From assembly GCF_014639655.1 (NCBI RefSeq), contig NZ_BMGB01000001.1, positions 1,690,882-1,754,881 on the forward strand: a DNA stretch of 64,000 nt, given 5' to 3'. A model generated the notes under the pieces. The model did not search any database. It was not told the DNA's origin and saw only the letters and a program-made list of their open reading frames with translations. Positions 1 through 8,788 of the stretch are shown here, piece after piece; position 1 is the first letter of the stretch; every line of letters begins with the position of its first letter. The position numbers were made by a program, and so were the translations under genes. The stretch comes from Conyzicola nivalis. Lineage in GTDB: Bacteria; Actinomycetota; Actinomycetes; Actinomycetales; Microbacteriaceae.

Positions 1-1335
1 GACGACGACCTCGCCCTTGTTGATGGTCCCCTCGGTGAGCGCGTCGAGCGCTTCACGCTCGCGCTCGAACACGCGCGCGGGGCCCTCGAAGACGTCGGCG
101 TCGAAGCCGGCGGTCTTGACGACGGATCCTTCGGGGGCGAACGAGCCGTGCAGCACCGTGAGGCCGCCCGTCGCGTGGATGGGGTTGTCGAGCGTGCGCA
201 GCACCTTGCCGTCGAGCGGGTCGATGCTCATCTCGGCGAGGTTCTCGGCGAGCGTCTTGCCGGTCACGGTGAGCACGTCGCCGTGCATCAGTCCGGCGTC
301 GAGCAGTGCCTTCATCAGCACCGGGATGCCGCCCTGGCGGTCGACGTCGTTCATCACGTACTTGCCGAAGGGCTTGAGGTCGCCGATGTGCGGCACCTTG
401 TCGCCGATGCGGTTGAAGTCGTCAAGGGTGAGCTCGACCTCTGCCTCGTAGGCGATCGCGAGCAGGTGCAGGATGACGTTGGTCGAGCCGCCGAGTGCCA
501 TCGCGACCGTGATCGCGTTCTCGAAAGCCTTCTTGGTGAGGATGTCGCGTGCCGTGATGCCGAGGCGCAGTAGGTTGACCACGGCCTCGCCGGAGCGGTG
601 CGCGTAGTAGTCGCGGCGGCGGTCGGCGGCAGCGGGGCTGGCGGAGCCCGGGAGGCTGAGACCGAGGGCCTCGGCGACGGAGGCCATGGTGTTGGCGGTG
701 TACATGCCGCCGCAGGCACCCTCGCCGGGCGCGAAGGCGCACTCGATGCGGTGCGCGTCCTCGAGGCTCATGGTGCCGGCCTTGACACCACCCACGGCTT
801 CGAAGGAGTCGATGATGGTGATGTCTTTCTCGGTGCCGTCGCTGAGCTTCACCCAGCCGGGCGCGATCGAGCCGGCGTACAGGAAGACGCTGGAGAGGTC
901 GAGGCGCGCGGCGGCCATGAGCATGCCGGGGATCGATTTGTCGCAACCGGCGAGCAGCACGGAACCGTCGAGGCGCTCGGCCATCATGACGGTCTCGACA
1001 GAGTCGGCGATGACCTCGCGGGAGACGAGCGAGAAGTGCATGCCCTCGTGCCCCATAGAGATGCCGTCGGAGACGCTGATGGTGCCGAACTGCAGCGGGT
1101 ATCCGCCGCCACCGTGCACGCCCTCTTTCGCCGCCTGGGCGAGGCGGTCGAGCGACAGGTTGCACGGTGTGATCTCGTTCCACGAGCTCGCAATACCGAT
1201 CTGGGGCTTCTCCCAGTCGGCGTCGCCCATGCCGACGGCGCGGAGCATTCCGCGCGACGTCGTGGCTTCGATACCGTCGGTGACGGTGCGGGAGCGGGGC
1301 TTGATGTCGATGGCGTCTCGGGGTGTGTCCGGCAT
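1..1335 (-). CDS. ilvD: Dihydroxy-acid dehydratase IlvD, 3' end cut off by the window edge
   Basis: Dehydrates 2,3-dihydroxy-isovalerate and 2,3-dihydroxy-3-methylvalerate to the 2-oxo acids in valine and isoleucine synthesis. The frame opens at ATG 1335 ([16 protein letters not shown]) and stays open to base 1, giving 445 codons of the roughly 565 usual for the family, so about 120 C-terminal residues are missing. Iron-sulfur ligand regions are visible: TPCN (Cys58), GCDKSIPG (Cys131) and [12 protein letters not shown] (Cys208). The last readable residues (INKGEVVV) match the conserved C-terminal half. It reads away from the Mrp operon on the same strand, 48 bp beyond mnhG. Assignment is secure; the missing end is purely an edge effect. 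Confidence 0.96.
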   Translation of the reverse strand, partial: MPDTPRDAIDIKPRSRTVTDGIEATTSRGMLRAVGMGDADWEKPQIGIASSWNEITPCNLSLDRLAQAAKEGVHGGGGYPLQFGTISVSDGISMGHEGMHFSLVSREVIADSVETVMMAERLDGSVLLAGCDKSIPGMLMAAARLDLSSVFLYAGSIAPGWVKLSDGTEKDITIIDSFEAVGGVKAGTMSLEDAHRIECAFAPGEGACGGMYTANTMASVAEALGLSLPGSASPAAADRRRDYYAHRSGEAVVNLLRLGITARDILTKKAFENAITVAMALGGSTNVILHLLAIAYEAEVELTLDDFNRIGDKVPHIGDLKPFGKYVMNDVDRQGGIPVLMKALLDAGLMHGDVLTVTGKTLAENLAEMSIDPLDGKVLRTLDNPIHATGGLTVLHGSFAPEGSVVKTAGFDADVFEGPARVFEREREALDALTEGTINKGEVVV

Positions 1336-1383
1336 GTTACGAGTGTAATGAACGCAACTGACCGAGCGTTGCACAGTGCACGC

Positions 1384-1779
1384 TCAGTCGGCCTCTCGCT
1401 TCGCCTCGCGCTTCGCCGCCTCGAGCGTCTCGGCCGTCGCGCGCTCGACCGCCTCCTCGAGTTCGTCGGTGATCATCAGCTCGTGGTTGAAGTTCGCCGT
1501 GCGGTAGCCGGCCCGGCCGACCATGTGCGCGGAGATCGGCGCGGTGAGCATCTGAAAGAGCACCACCGGGATGAGCAACAGCAGGGTCGACCACTCGCGC
1601 GATTCGAGAGCGATCGCGAGCACGACGAAGATCAGCCCGAGGATCTGCGGCTTGGTGGCGGCGTGCATGCGGCTGAGCGCGTCGGGGAACCGCACGAGGC
1701 CGACACCGGCGGCGAGCGACAACAACGCGCCGAGCAGGAGGCAGATGGCGGCGAGGAGGTCGAGAATGTCGTTGGTCAT
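1384..1779 (-). CDS. mnhG: Na+/H+ antiporter subunit G (MnhG/MrpG)
   Basis: Small membrane subunit of the hetero-oligomeric Mrp antiporter, needed for complex assembly. The 131-residue product has three hydrophobic segments (about residues 5-28, 40-60 and 62-80) and the conserved family stretch LVRFPDALSRMHAATKPQ after the first helix. The C-terminal 45 residues form a charged, probably helical cytoplasmic tail rich in Glu, Ala and Arg that is longer than in many homologues. It is the last gene of the operon; its ATG overlaps the mnhF stop by 4 bp, indicating translational coupling. Confidence 0.95.
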   Translation of the reverse strand: MTNDILDLLAAICLLLGALLSLAAGVGLVRFPDALSRMHAATKPQILGLIFVVLAIALESREWSTLLLLIPVVLFQMLTAPISAHMVGRAGYRTANFNHELMITDELEEAVERATAETLEAAKREAKREAD

Positions 1780-2162
1780 CGCGCGCTGCCTTCGTCTGCT
1801 GCATCCGGTTCGTCGCCTATCTCGACCGACTCGTCGACCGGACCCGACGTCGCCGACGCGCTCTCGCCGAGCGGGCTGTCGACGCCCACCGGAACGCCGG
1901 CCGGGCGGTCCTGCTTCGAGACGTACCGCGCGACGGCGATCGTCGCGAAGATCGCGGTGCTGGCGAGCACGACCATGAGCGGGATCGTTCGGGTGTGTCC
2001 GTTGTAGACCATCTCGGCACCGACGACCAGCATCAGGGTAGTAAGCAGCACGTCGGAGGCGATCATGCGGTCGAGGATCGAGGGCCCGCGCACGATGCGG
2101 AAGACGGTGAGCAGGGCGGCCAGCGTGAACAGCACGCCGACGATCGCGTAGATGACGGTCAT
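1776..2162 (-). CDS. mnhF: Na+/H+ antiporter subunit F (MnhF/MrpF)
   Basis: Mrp complex subunit F. The first 85 or so residues show the family pattern of three membrane helices, with the signature FRIVRGPSILDRMIASDVL after helix 1. Residues from about 90 onward are a hydrophilic, Asp/Glu/Ser-rich tail not required by the family definition. The gene overlaps both neighbours by 4 bp (mnhE upstream, mnhG downstream). Length is 128 aa, against about 90 for short homologues, the surplus being the tail. Confidence 0.94.
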   Translation of the reverse strand: MTVIYAIVGVLFTLAALLTVFRIVRGPSILDRMIASDVLLTTLMLVVGAEMVYNGHTRTIPLMVVLASTAIFATIAVARYVSKQDRPAGVPVGVDSPLGESASATSGPVDESVEIGDEPDAADEGSAR

Positions 2163-2710
2163 GCGCCCAACCTCTCGAGGTCGTCGTGGGAGCCGAGCGC
2201 GCGCACGATGCGGCGCTCGATCAGGAGAACCCGCCGACGGGCGTTCTCGACGGCCTCGACCGTCGGGGTGTTGAGCACGTGCAGGTAGAGGATCGAGTTC
2301 GCCCGGTCGGCCTCGAGCACGAGGGAACCGGGGATGAGCGACAGAGCGATCGCCGTGAGCGTCATGATCAGGTCGGACCGGGTGTAGAGCTGCACCGCTA
2401 TGACGGCGTTCTGCCGGGCCGGGCGGCGCCCGAAGGCCTGGGCGGCCACGATGAACGATGCGCCGACGAGCTGCGAGGTGAAGGTGGCGATGAACACGGC
2501 GAGGTGCCCGGGGTGCAGTCTGCCGGTGAGGTCGACGGGTGGCAGGTAGAAGACGCGTGTGACGACGATCGCGAGGACGAGCCCGGTCACCAGGTTGAGC
2601 ACGGAGACGTTGCCCCAGAGCAGCATCCAGAGCACGACGAGGGCCACGATGAGCGGGATCTGGTGCAGGAACCGCACCCGCCGGTGCTTGTTGGCAGCGT
2701 GGTCAGTCAT
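2159..2710 (-). CDS. mnhE: Na+/H+ antiporter subunit E (MnhE/MrpE)
   Basis: Mrp subunit E, 183 aa. Two adjacent N-terminal helices (about residues 17-55) are followed by the family signature LVLAIVVTRVFYLPP and a cytoplasmic domain containing the conserved SLIPGSLVLEAD motif and LYLHVLN strand. The start overlaps the end of mnhD by 8 bp and its stop overlaps mnhF by 4 bp. Order, strand and overlaps fix it as part of the mnhACDEFG operon. Confidence 0.95.
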   Translation of the reverse strand: MTDHAANKHRRVRFLHQIPLIVALVVLWMLLWGNVSVLNLVTGLVLAIVVTRVFYLPPVDLTGRLHPGHLAVFIATFTSQLVGASFIVAAQAFGRRPARQNAVIAVQLYTRSDLIMTLTAIALSLIPGSLVLEADRANSILYLHVLNTPTVEAVENARRRVLLIERRIVRALGSHDDLERLGA

Positions 2711-4271
2711 CGATACCCCCGGGGAAGACGATGTCGACGTAGAACGACGGGCCCTCGAGGTTCTCGCCCGCGCGCGCCGCGATCGCGTAGAGCGGTCCGG
2801 CGAAGACGGTGAGGGCCACGCTCGCGACCACCATGCCCGCCGTCGCGGCGACCATCAGCTTCGGCGCGGTGCGCGTGGCGCGCATCACCGGGGCGTTGGG
2901 GGCCTCGGACACGTTGCGCAGCAGGGTCGACTCGTAGTTCTCCACCTCGGAGGCCGAGCGCCAGAACGCCATGTTCCACACGCGCACGAGCGCGTAGAGG
3001 GTGAGCAGCGACACGAGCGCGCCCGCCGCGATGAGCACATAGGCGAGCGGGGTGCCCTGCGCCGCACTCGCCTCGAACAGCGCCAGCTTGCCGATGAAGC
3101 CGGAGAACGGCGGGATGCCGCCCAGGTTGAGGGCCGGGATGAAGTAGAGCACCGCGATCACCGGCGCCGCCTTCATCAGCCCGCCGAGCTTCGTGATCGA
3201 CGTGGTTCCGCCCACCCGCTCGATCAGTCCGGCGGCGAGGAACAGGGTCGCCTGCACGATGATGTGGTGCACGATGTAGTAGATCGCCGCACCGGTGCCC
3301 GCCGCCGTTCCGAGCGAGATGCCGAGGATCATGTAGCCGATGTGGCTCACGAGCGTGAACGAGAGGATGCGCTTTATGTCGGCCTGCGAGACCGCTCCGA
3401 GCACACCGACGACCATCGTGAGCAGGGCCACGATCATCAGCGCCGTGTTCAGTTCGGGGCCGGGGAAGATAACCGTCTCGGTGCGGATGATGGCGTAGAC
3501 ACCGACCTTGGTGAGCAACCCGGCGAAGACCGCGGTGACCGGGGCCGGGGCCGTCGGGTACGAGTCGGGCAGCCAGAACGACAGCGGGAACACCGCCGCC
3601 TTGATGCCGAACGCCATCAGCAGCATCACGTGCAGGATGATCTGCACGTCCTGCGGGATCTCGGCCATGCGCACCGAGATCTGGGCGATGTTCACCGTGC
3701 CGACCGCGCCGTAGATCATGGCGATCGCGGCGAGGAACAGCAGCGACGAGAGCAGGCTCACCACGATGTAGGTGACGCCGGCGCGGATGCGCGCCTCGGT
3801 GCCACCCAGCGTGATCAGCACGTAGCTCGAGACGAGCAGGATCTCGAAGCCCACGTAGAGGTTGAAGAGGTCGCCCGCGATGAAGGCGGTGAAGACGCCC
3901 GCCGCGAGGATGAGATAGGTCGGGTAGTAGATCGAGACGGGGGTCTCGTGGTCGCCGTCGGCGAGGCCCTGCCCGACCGAGAAGACGAGCACGGCGAGCA
4001 GCACGAGTGCCGAGACCACGAGCATGAGCGCGGCCAGCCGGTCGACGATCAGCACGATGCCGAACGGTGCCTGCCAGCCGCCCACCTCGAGGGCGAGGGG
4101 AGCCGTGTCATCCACGACTATCACCATGACGACGCCGATCGCGAGCACCGCCGTCAGGGTGGCGATGGCAACGACGCGCTGACCGCGCGGGCGTTTGCCG
4201 AGGATCAGCGTGGACGCGGCGCCGAGCAACGGCAGCATCACCACGAGGGGCACGAGGGCGTTCATGTTCAC
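2703..4271 (-). CDS. mnhD: Na+/H+ antiporter subunit D (MnhD/MrpD)
   Basis: Proton-translocating antiporter subunit homologous to complex I NuoM/NuoN (Proton_antipo_M fold, about 14 membrane helices). The conserved NuoM-like elements NLYVGFEILLVSSYVL, PDSYPTAPAPVTAVFAGLLTKVGVYA and LSFTLVSHIGYM are all present. I place the start at GTG 4271, whose GTGA overlaps the mnhC stop by 4 bp like the other junctions here; ATG 4265 two codons later is the alternative. A longer upstream in-frame extension is Arg-rich antisense-like sequence and is rejected. Confidence 0.94.
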   Translation of the reverse strand: MNMNALVPLVVMLPLLGAASTLILGKRPRGQRVVAIATLTAVLAIGVVMVIVVDDTAPLALEVGGWQAPFGIVLIVDRLAALMLVVSALVLLAVLVFSVGQGLADGDHETPVSIYYPTYLILAAGVFTAFIAGDLFNLYVGFEILLVSSYVLITLGGTEARIRAGVTYIVVSLLSSLLFLAAIAMIYGAVGTVNIAQISVRMAEIPQDVQIILHVMLLMAFGIKAAVFPLSFWLPDSYPTAPAPVTAVFAGLLTKVGVYAIIRTETVIFPGPELNTALMIVALLTMVVGVLGAVSQADIKRILSFTLVSHIGYMILGISLGTAAGTGAAIYYIVHHIIVQATLFLAAGLIERVGGTTSITKLGGLMKAAPVIAVLYFIPALNLGGIPPFSGFIGKLALFEASAAQGTPLAYVLIAAGALVSLLTLYALVRVWNMAFWRSASEVENYESTLLRNVSEAPNAPVMRATRTAPKLMVAATAGMVVASVALTVFAGPLYAIAARAGENLEGPSFYVDIVFPGGIDD

Positions 4272-4690
4272 CGGCTTGCCCCGAATTCCGTGTCGTCGGT
4301 GGTGGATTCGAGCGTCTCGCCGAGCTCGGCGACCGCGGGACCGCGCAGCGCGACGTCGTCGGCGTCGTCGTCCACGTCGTCGTCGCGTTCGAGCCGCCAC
4401 GAGCGGTAGATGAGGGCCATCAGAAACGCCGAGACGCCGAAGGTGATGACGATCGCGGTGAGGATGAGGGCTTCGGGCATCGGGTCGGTCATCTCGGCCG
4501 CCGTGAGGCCGTCCTCGACGATCGGGGCGCTGCCGACCTTGCCGACCATGGTGATGAGCAGCAGGTTGGTCGCGTTTCCGACCAGCAGGAAGCCGAGCAG
4601 CACGCGCGTCATGCTGCGCTCGAGCAGCAGGTAGATGCCGGCGGCGTAGAGCACGACCATCACGGCGACGAGTACCAGGGCGATGTTCAC
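4268..4690 (-). CDS. mnhC: Na+/H+ antiporter subunit C (MnhC/MrpC)
   Basis: NuoK-like small subunit of the Mrp complex, 140 aa. Three membrane helices cover about residues 3-25, 30-52 and 75-98, with the family features LLERSMTRVLLGFLLVGNATNLL and DPMPEALILTAIVI. The last 40 residues are a highly acidic Asp-rich tail, longer than in typical MrpC. The start codon overlaps the mnhA stop by 4 bp and the stop overlaps the mnhD GTG by 4 bp. Confidence 0.95.
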   Translation of the reverse strand: MNIALVLVAVMVVLYAAGIYLLLERSMTRVLLGFLLVGNATNLLLITMVGKVGSAPIVEDGLTAAEMTDPMPEALILTAIVITFGVSAFLMALIYRSWRLERDDDVDDDADDVALRGPAVAELGETLESTTDDTEFGASR

Positions 4691-7608
4691 GCGGTCACCT
4701 CCTGGGTCTGCTCGTCGCTCGCGCCTGCATCGGTCGAGTCTTCATCGTTCTTGTCGTCGTCTTCCTGCTGCCTGTCGACCTCGGCACCGAGGCTGCGCAG
4801 CACGTCGAGGGTGAGGCCCACGACGACGAGGTAGACACCGATGTCGAAGATCGTGGATGTCACGAACTCGACGTGACCGAAGAGCCAGACCTCGCCCTCG
4901 ATGAAGCTCGACTGCAGCGCCGCCTGTCCGAAGAAGATGGGCACGAGCGCGGTGCCGACCGCGAGGGCGAGACCCGCGCCGAGGAGCTTGCCGGCGTCGA
5001 TGGGCGCGGCGGCTCCGAGCTCGTGCCTGCCGCCCGCCATGTAGCGGGCGACCAGGGCGAGGCCGGCAACCAGACCGCCGGCGAAGCCGCCGCCCGGGAG
5101 GTTGTGGCCGGCGAAGAGCAGGTAGATCGACACGATGAGGATGGGGTGGAAGATGAGCCGCACCACCACCTCGAGCAGGATCGATCGGTTGCCGGCGGCG
5201 AGCGTGCGTCCGGCGAGCAGCCAGGAGGTGCGTGCGTCGTCGCCGGAGACCTGCGCGTTGTAGGCGCTGATGCGCTGGGCCTTGATCTTCTTTTTGGCCT
5301 CGCGGCGGGGAAGGCGGGGCAGGTTGTCGGCGCGGCCGCTGATGAAGATGAGGCTGGCGACACCGGTCGCCGCGACGATGATCACGCTGAGTTCACCCAT
5401 CGTGTCCCAGCCGCGCAGGTCGACGAGGGCGACGTTGACGACGTTGCGGCCGTGACCCTGGTTGTAGGCCAGGTCGGGCCACTGCAACGAGATCGGCAGG
5501 GCCTCACGCGCGCCCAGGGTGACGATCGCGACGGCGCCCATAACGAGAGCGAAAGCGATGGCGACGACGGCCCGCACGATGTGGTTGCCCTGCCCGTTGC
5601 GCACACCCAGCCGGGCCGGCAGGCGGCGGAGAACGAGCACGAATGCCACGAGCGTGACGATCTCCACGAGGATCTGGGTGAGGGCGAGGTCGGGAGCGCC
5701 CTCGAGGGCGAAGATCCCCGCCATTCCGTAGCCGGTGACCCCGACGAGTACCACCGCCTGGAAACGTTTGGTGGCCCGGGTGGCCGCGATGGCGGCGATG
5801 ATCATCACGACACCGATGGCGGCCTGCGCCGGGAAGTCCCAGAACTTGATGCCGGTCGGCCAGCTGCGGTTGAACGCCAGAGCGGCGCCGACGGTGACGA
5901 TGAACACGGTCAGGATGACACCGAGGTAGAACGGCAGCGAACCGCGCTGGGTGGTGCTCGTGGTGCGCGCTGCCGTCAGGTCGACGGCGCGCAGCACGGC
6001 GGAGTAGGCCTTGGCCGCCGAGCCCGCGGAGGCGTCGACCTTCTGCACCGAGCGGCCGCGCCAGACGAAGATCGCGGCGCCGAGCACCAGCGTGGCCGCC
6101 GAGATGGCGAGGGCCGGTTCGAGGCCGTGCCAGAGGGCGAGGTGGTAGCCCTCGCCCTCCGACGGGATCGTCTCGGAGTAGCCGACGAGCATGGCGTCGA
6201 CGAAGGGGGCGACGAGGCCGAGCACGATGCCGCTCGCCGCGAGCAGCGCGGGCGGGGCGACGAAAGCCGGGTCCCTCTTCACCGGCTTCACGGTCTCGAC
6301 GCCCGCCTTGGTGAAGAAGGCTCCCCAGAAGAACCGCGCGCTGTAGGCGACGGTGAGCACCGAGCCGAGCGCGACTCCGACCAGCGCGACCCAGCCGAAC
6401 GGGTTTCCGGCCGTTCCGCTGTCGAGCAGCGCGGTGAACACGGCCTCCTTGGCCACGAAGCCGAGCGCGGGCGGGAGACCCACCATCGAGACCAGGGCGA
6501 GCGCGGTGACGACGGCGAGCACGGGCGTCCTGCGCCCGAGACCGGAGAGCTTACGTAGGTCGCGGGTCCCTGCGCAGTGGTCGATGATGCCGACGACGAG
6601 GAAGAGCGTGCTCTTGTAGAGCGCGTGGGCCAGCAGCAGGGCGAGGCCGGCGAGAGCCGTCTCCCGCGTTCCGAATCCGGTCACGACCATGAGGAAGCCG
6701 AGCTGGCTGACCGTGCCGTAGGCGAGCACGAGCTTGAGGTCGTGCTGGCGCAGGGCGGTCCATGCACCGAACAGCATGGTGAGCACGCCGAAGCCGACGA
6801 TGACCTCCTGCCAACCGGGGGTGTCGGCGAAGCCGGGCGCGAGGCGGGCGATGAGGTAGATGCCGGCCTTCACCATGGCCGCCGCGTGCAGGTAGGCGCT
6901 CACCGGGGTGGGCGCCGCCATCGCGGCGGGAAGCCAGAAGTGGAACGGGACGATCGCGGACTTCGACATCGCACCCACGAGGATGAGCATGATGGCGGTC
7001 GTGACGAGGGGGCCGCTGGGTGCGAGCGACACGATCTCGCTCAGTCGTGAGGTTCCCGTGTGCACCGAGAGGAGCACGAGTCCGACCAGCATCACGAGGC
7101 CGCCGAAGGTCGTGACGAGCAGCGCCTGCAGCGCGGCACCGCGGCTCGCCTTGCGGCCGGCGTAGTGCCCGATCAGCAGGTAGGAGAGTACGCTCGTCGC
7201 CTCCCAGAAGATGAAGAGCAGGTAGACGTCGTCGGCCACCACCAGCCCGTACATCGCGCCGGCGAAAGCCAGCAGCACGGCGGCGAAGCGGCCGAGTCCC
7301 TCTTCGGCGTCGGTGAAGTAGCGGGCGCAGTAGAGCAGCACGAGCGCGCCGACGCCGGTGACGACGAGCGCGAGCACCCACGACAGGGTGTCGAGACGCA
7401 CGGCGATGGAGAGGTCGAGCTGCGGCACCCACTGCACCACCTCAGCGACCTGCCCGCCGTCGGCCACGGCCGACGACTGGGTGAGGGTGTGCACGAAGGC
7501 GGCGGTCGGCACGAGGGCTGCGACCAGGAAGACCTTGCGGCCGAACGCGCGGCGCGCCAGTGGGAGGATCAGCGCGAGCGCTGCGAACGCGATGAGAATC
7601 GCGAGCAT
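4687..7608 (-). CDS. mnhA: Na+/H+ antiporter subunit A with fused MnhB domain (MnhA/MrpA)
   Basis: Largest Mrp subunit, 973 aa. Residues 1-500 are a NuoL-like proton channel (GLVVADDVYLLFIFWEATSV, FHFWLPAAMAAPTPVSAYLHAA). The middle contains the MbhD/DUF4040 region (GYGMAGIFALEGAPDLALTQ), and residues from about 800 are a complete MnhB domain (FAGHNLPGGGFAGGL). No separate mnhB exists, so this is the A-B fused form common in actinobacteria. It uses the proton gradient to expel Na+ in salt or alkaline stress. It is the first gene of a six-gene operon, with a strong RBS (TGGGAGG) just upstream of ATG 7608 and a leader stem-loop at 7667-7710. Confidence 0.96.
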   Translation of the reverse strand: MLAILIAFAALALILPLARRAFGRKVFLVAALVPTAAFVHTLTQSSAVADGGQVAEVVQWVPQLDLSIAVRLDTLSWVLALVVTGVGALVLLYCARYFTDAEEGLGRFAAVLLAFAGAMYGLVVADDVYLLFIFWEATSVLSYLLIGHYAGRKASRGAALQALLVTTFGGLVMLVGLVLLSVHTGTSRLSEIVSLAPSGPLVTTAIMLILVGAMSKSAIVPFHFWLPAAMAAPTPVSAYLHAAAMVKAGIYLIARLAPGFADTPGWQEVIVGFGVLTMLFGAWTALRQHDLKLVLAYGTVSQLGFLMVVTGFGTRETALAGLALLLAHALYKSTLFLVVGIIDHCAGTRDLRKLSGLGRRTPVLAVVTALALVSMVGLPPALGFVAKEAVFTALLDSGTAGNPFGWVALVGVALGSVLTVAYSARFFWGAFFTKAGVETVKPVKRDPAFVAPPALLAASGIVLGLVAPFVDAMLVGYSETIPSEGEGYHLALWHGLEPALAISAATLVLGAAIFVWRGRSVQKVDASAGSAAKAYSAVLRAVDLTAARTTSTTQRGSLPFYLGVILTVFIVTVGAALAFNRSWPTGIKFWDFPAQAAIGVVMIIAAIAATRATKRFQAVVLVGVTGYGMAGIFALEGAPDLALTQILVEIVTLVAFVLVLRRLPARLGVRNGQGNHIVRAVVAIAFALVMGAVAIVTLGAREALPISLQWPDLAYNQGHGRNVVNVALVDLRGWDTMGELSVIIVAATGVASLIFISGRADNLPRLPRREAKKKIKAQRISAYNAQVSGDDARTSWLLAGRTLAAGNRSILLEVVVRLIFHPILIVSIYLLFAGHNLPGGGFAGGLVAGLALVARYMAGGRHELGAAAPIDAGKLLGAGLALAVGTALVPIFFGQAALQSSFIEGEVWLFGHVEFVTSTIFDIGVYLVVVGLTLDVLRSLGAEVDRQQEDDDKNDEDSTDAGASDEQTQEVTA

Positions 7609-7666
7609 GGTGCCTCCCAGTGCGTTGGTGCGGCAAGTACACGTCGCTGGAGATTACTCGGAAAGG

Positions 7667-7710
7667 TTCCCTGAAGCCGCGTCACGAGTTTACCGTGACT
7701 CGGCTGGGAA
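7667..7710 (-). promoter_or_regulatory. Stem-loop in the mnhA 5' leader
   Basis: Three stacked helices pair in order: 7667-7671 with 7706-7710, 7675-7679 with 7701-7705, and 7681-7686 with 7694-7699. They make 16 base pairs interrupted by one 3-nt bulge (7672-7674) and one C/T mismatch, closing a 7-nt loop. It ends 59 nt upstream of the mnhA start. The position suggests an RNA leader element or attenuator for the antiporter operon, but no known riboswitch class is recognised. Confidence 0.45.
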
Positions 7711-7908
7711 ACGTCCGGTGCGTGCGGCGCCGAGGAGTACTCTCACCGGTTTCGCCGCCCACACGGTCGCCGCACCTATTCGGAAATTCAGGACTTCGGA
7801 TGCGCCAGCCGCCGCACGTCGGCACTATTCCGCGGCCCGTGCCACCGGCCCCGACGCTGACTCCTGAGTTTCCGAAAGTGGCGGGCACGCGCCGCCGATC
7901 ACTCGCGG

Positions 7909-7959
7909 GTTGCGCCGTTTGGGGCACTTCAGACGGCGGGGTGCCCCATTCGGCGCAAC
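7909..7959 (-). terminator. Strong hairpin after otsB
   Basis: Arms 7909-7927 and 7941-7959 are 19 bp each with two mismatches (GTTGCGCCG and GGGGCAC blocks) around a 13-nt loop. It lies 14 bp past the otsB stop and before the co-directional mnh operon. There is no U-tract, so it would act as a stalling or Rho-assisted terminator, or as an RNA 3'-end stabiliser. Confidence 0.5.
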
Positions 7960-7972
7960 TCGCCAGCTGCAG

Positions 7973-8788
7973 CTACTGCTCGTGTACGTCGCCCTCGCGC
8001 AGGTCGGCGAGCAGGGCCAGCGCACGCGCCACCTCGGCCGGACCCTTCACGCGGTGGTTGGCCAGGGTCGTTCCCTCGCCCGCCTTGAGTCCGAGATCGT
8101 CGGCGTTGAGTGCGGCGAACCCGTCTTCGTCGGTCACGTCGTCGCCGGCGAAGAACACGGCGGTCGCACCGGTGTACGCGCGCAGGTGCTCGATCGCCTC
8201 GCCCTTCGTGGTCGACCGCACCGAGAACTCGAGCACGTTCTTACCGCCGCGGACCGTGAGGTTGTCGAGCTCCGCAGCGGCCTCGCTGCGGGCCACCAGG
8301 TGCGCGACCCGCGAGTTGTGCTCGGTGGCGAGGCGTGTGTGCAGGGCAAATCCGGCCGGCTTCTCTTCAAGCCAGACCTGGTCGATCGACTCGGCGACCT
8401 CGTTCAGGACCTCTTTGAGCTTCTCAACCCGATCGAGTTCGGCGGCGTCGAGACCGATGATGTCGTCGGGGTCGTCGAGCCTGATCTCGATGCCGTGCGA
8501 ACCGATGAGCAGCGCGTTGTCGGGCAGCTGCGACACCCGCTCGAGGCTCGCCAGCGAACGGCCGGAGACGAGCGCGACCCGGGTGTGCGGCATCTCGAGC
8601 AGTCGCAGGACCGCGGCCCGCGCCTCGGGCAGTGCGCGCGCACGTTCGGGGTCGTCGACCTCGGGCGCCAGCGTGCCATCGAAGTCGAGCGCCACGAGCA
8701 GCTGCTTGGTGCGGGTGATTTCGCGCAGTGCCCCGACGAGCGGTTCGGGCAGTCGGGAGAACGGTGGCGGGGTGTCGACGTCGACCAT
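7973..8788 (-). CDS. otsB: Trehalose-6-phosphate phosphatase OtsB
   Basis: Removes phosphate from trehalose-6-phosphate, the second step of trehalose synthesis. HAD motif I is ALDFDGTLAPEVDD, and motif IV is FAGDDVTDEDGF near the C-terminus. The start is ATG 8788, which shares one base with the otsA stop (TGATG), giving 271 aa. A 13-codon upstream extension inside otsA is rejected. Cytoplasmic, co-transcribed with otsA, and adjacent to the Mrp antiporter operon, so this corner of the window looks devoted to osmotic and salt tolerance. Confidence 0.95.
   Translation of the reverse strand: MVDVDTPPPFSRLPEPLVGALREITRTKQLLVALDFDGTLAPEVDDPERARALPEARAAVLRLLEMPHTRVALVSGRSLASLERVSQLPDNALLIGSHGIEIRLDDPDDIIGLDAAELDRVEKLKEVLNEVAESIDQVWLEEKPAGFALHTRLATEHNSRVAHLVARSEAAAELDNLTVRGGKNVLEFSVRSTTKGEAIEHLRAYTGATAVFFAGDDVTDEDGFAALNADDLGLKAGEGTTLANHRVKGPAEVARALALLADLREGDVHEQ

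Larger units (their letters stand above)
7609..7972. other. 364-bp gene-free spacer between otsB and mnhA
   Basis: No convincing gene is present. The stretch holds the mnhA ribosome-binding site, the stem-loop at 7667-7710, a 15-bp inverted repeat with a 68-bp loop (TTCGGAAATTCAGGA at 7779-7793, near-complementary copy at 7862-7876) and the strong hairpin at 7909-7959 next to the otsB stop. It must contain the promoter of the mnh operon, but I cannot pick -35/-10 boxes with confidence. Confidence 0.6.
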
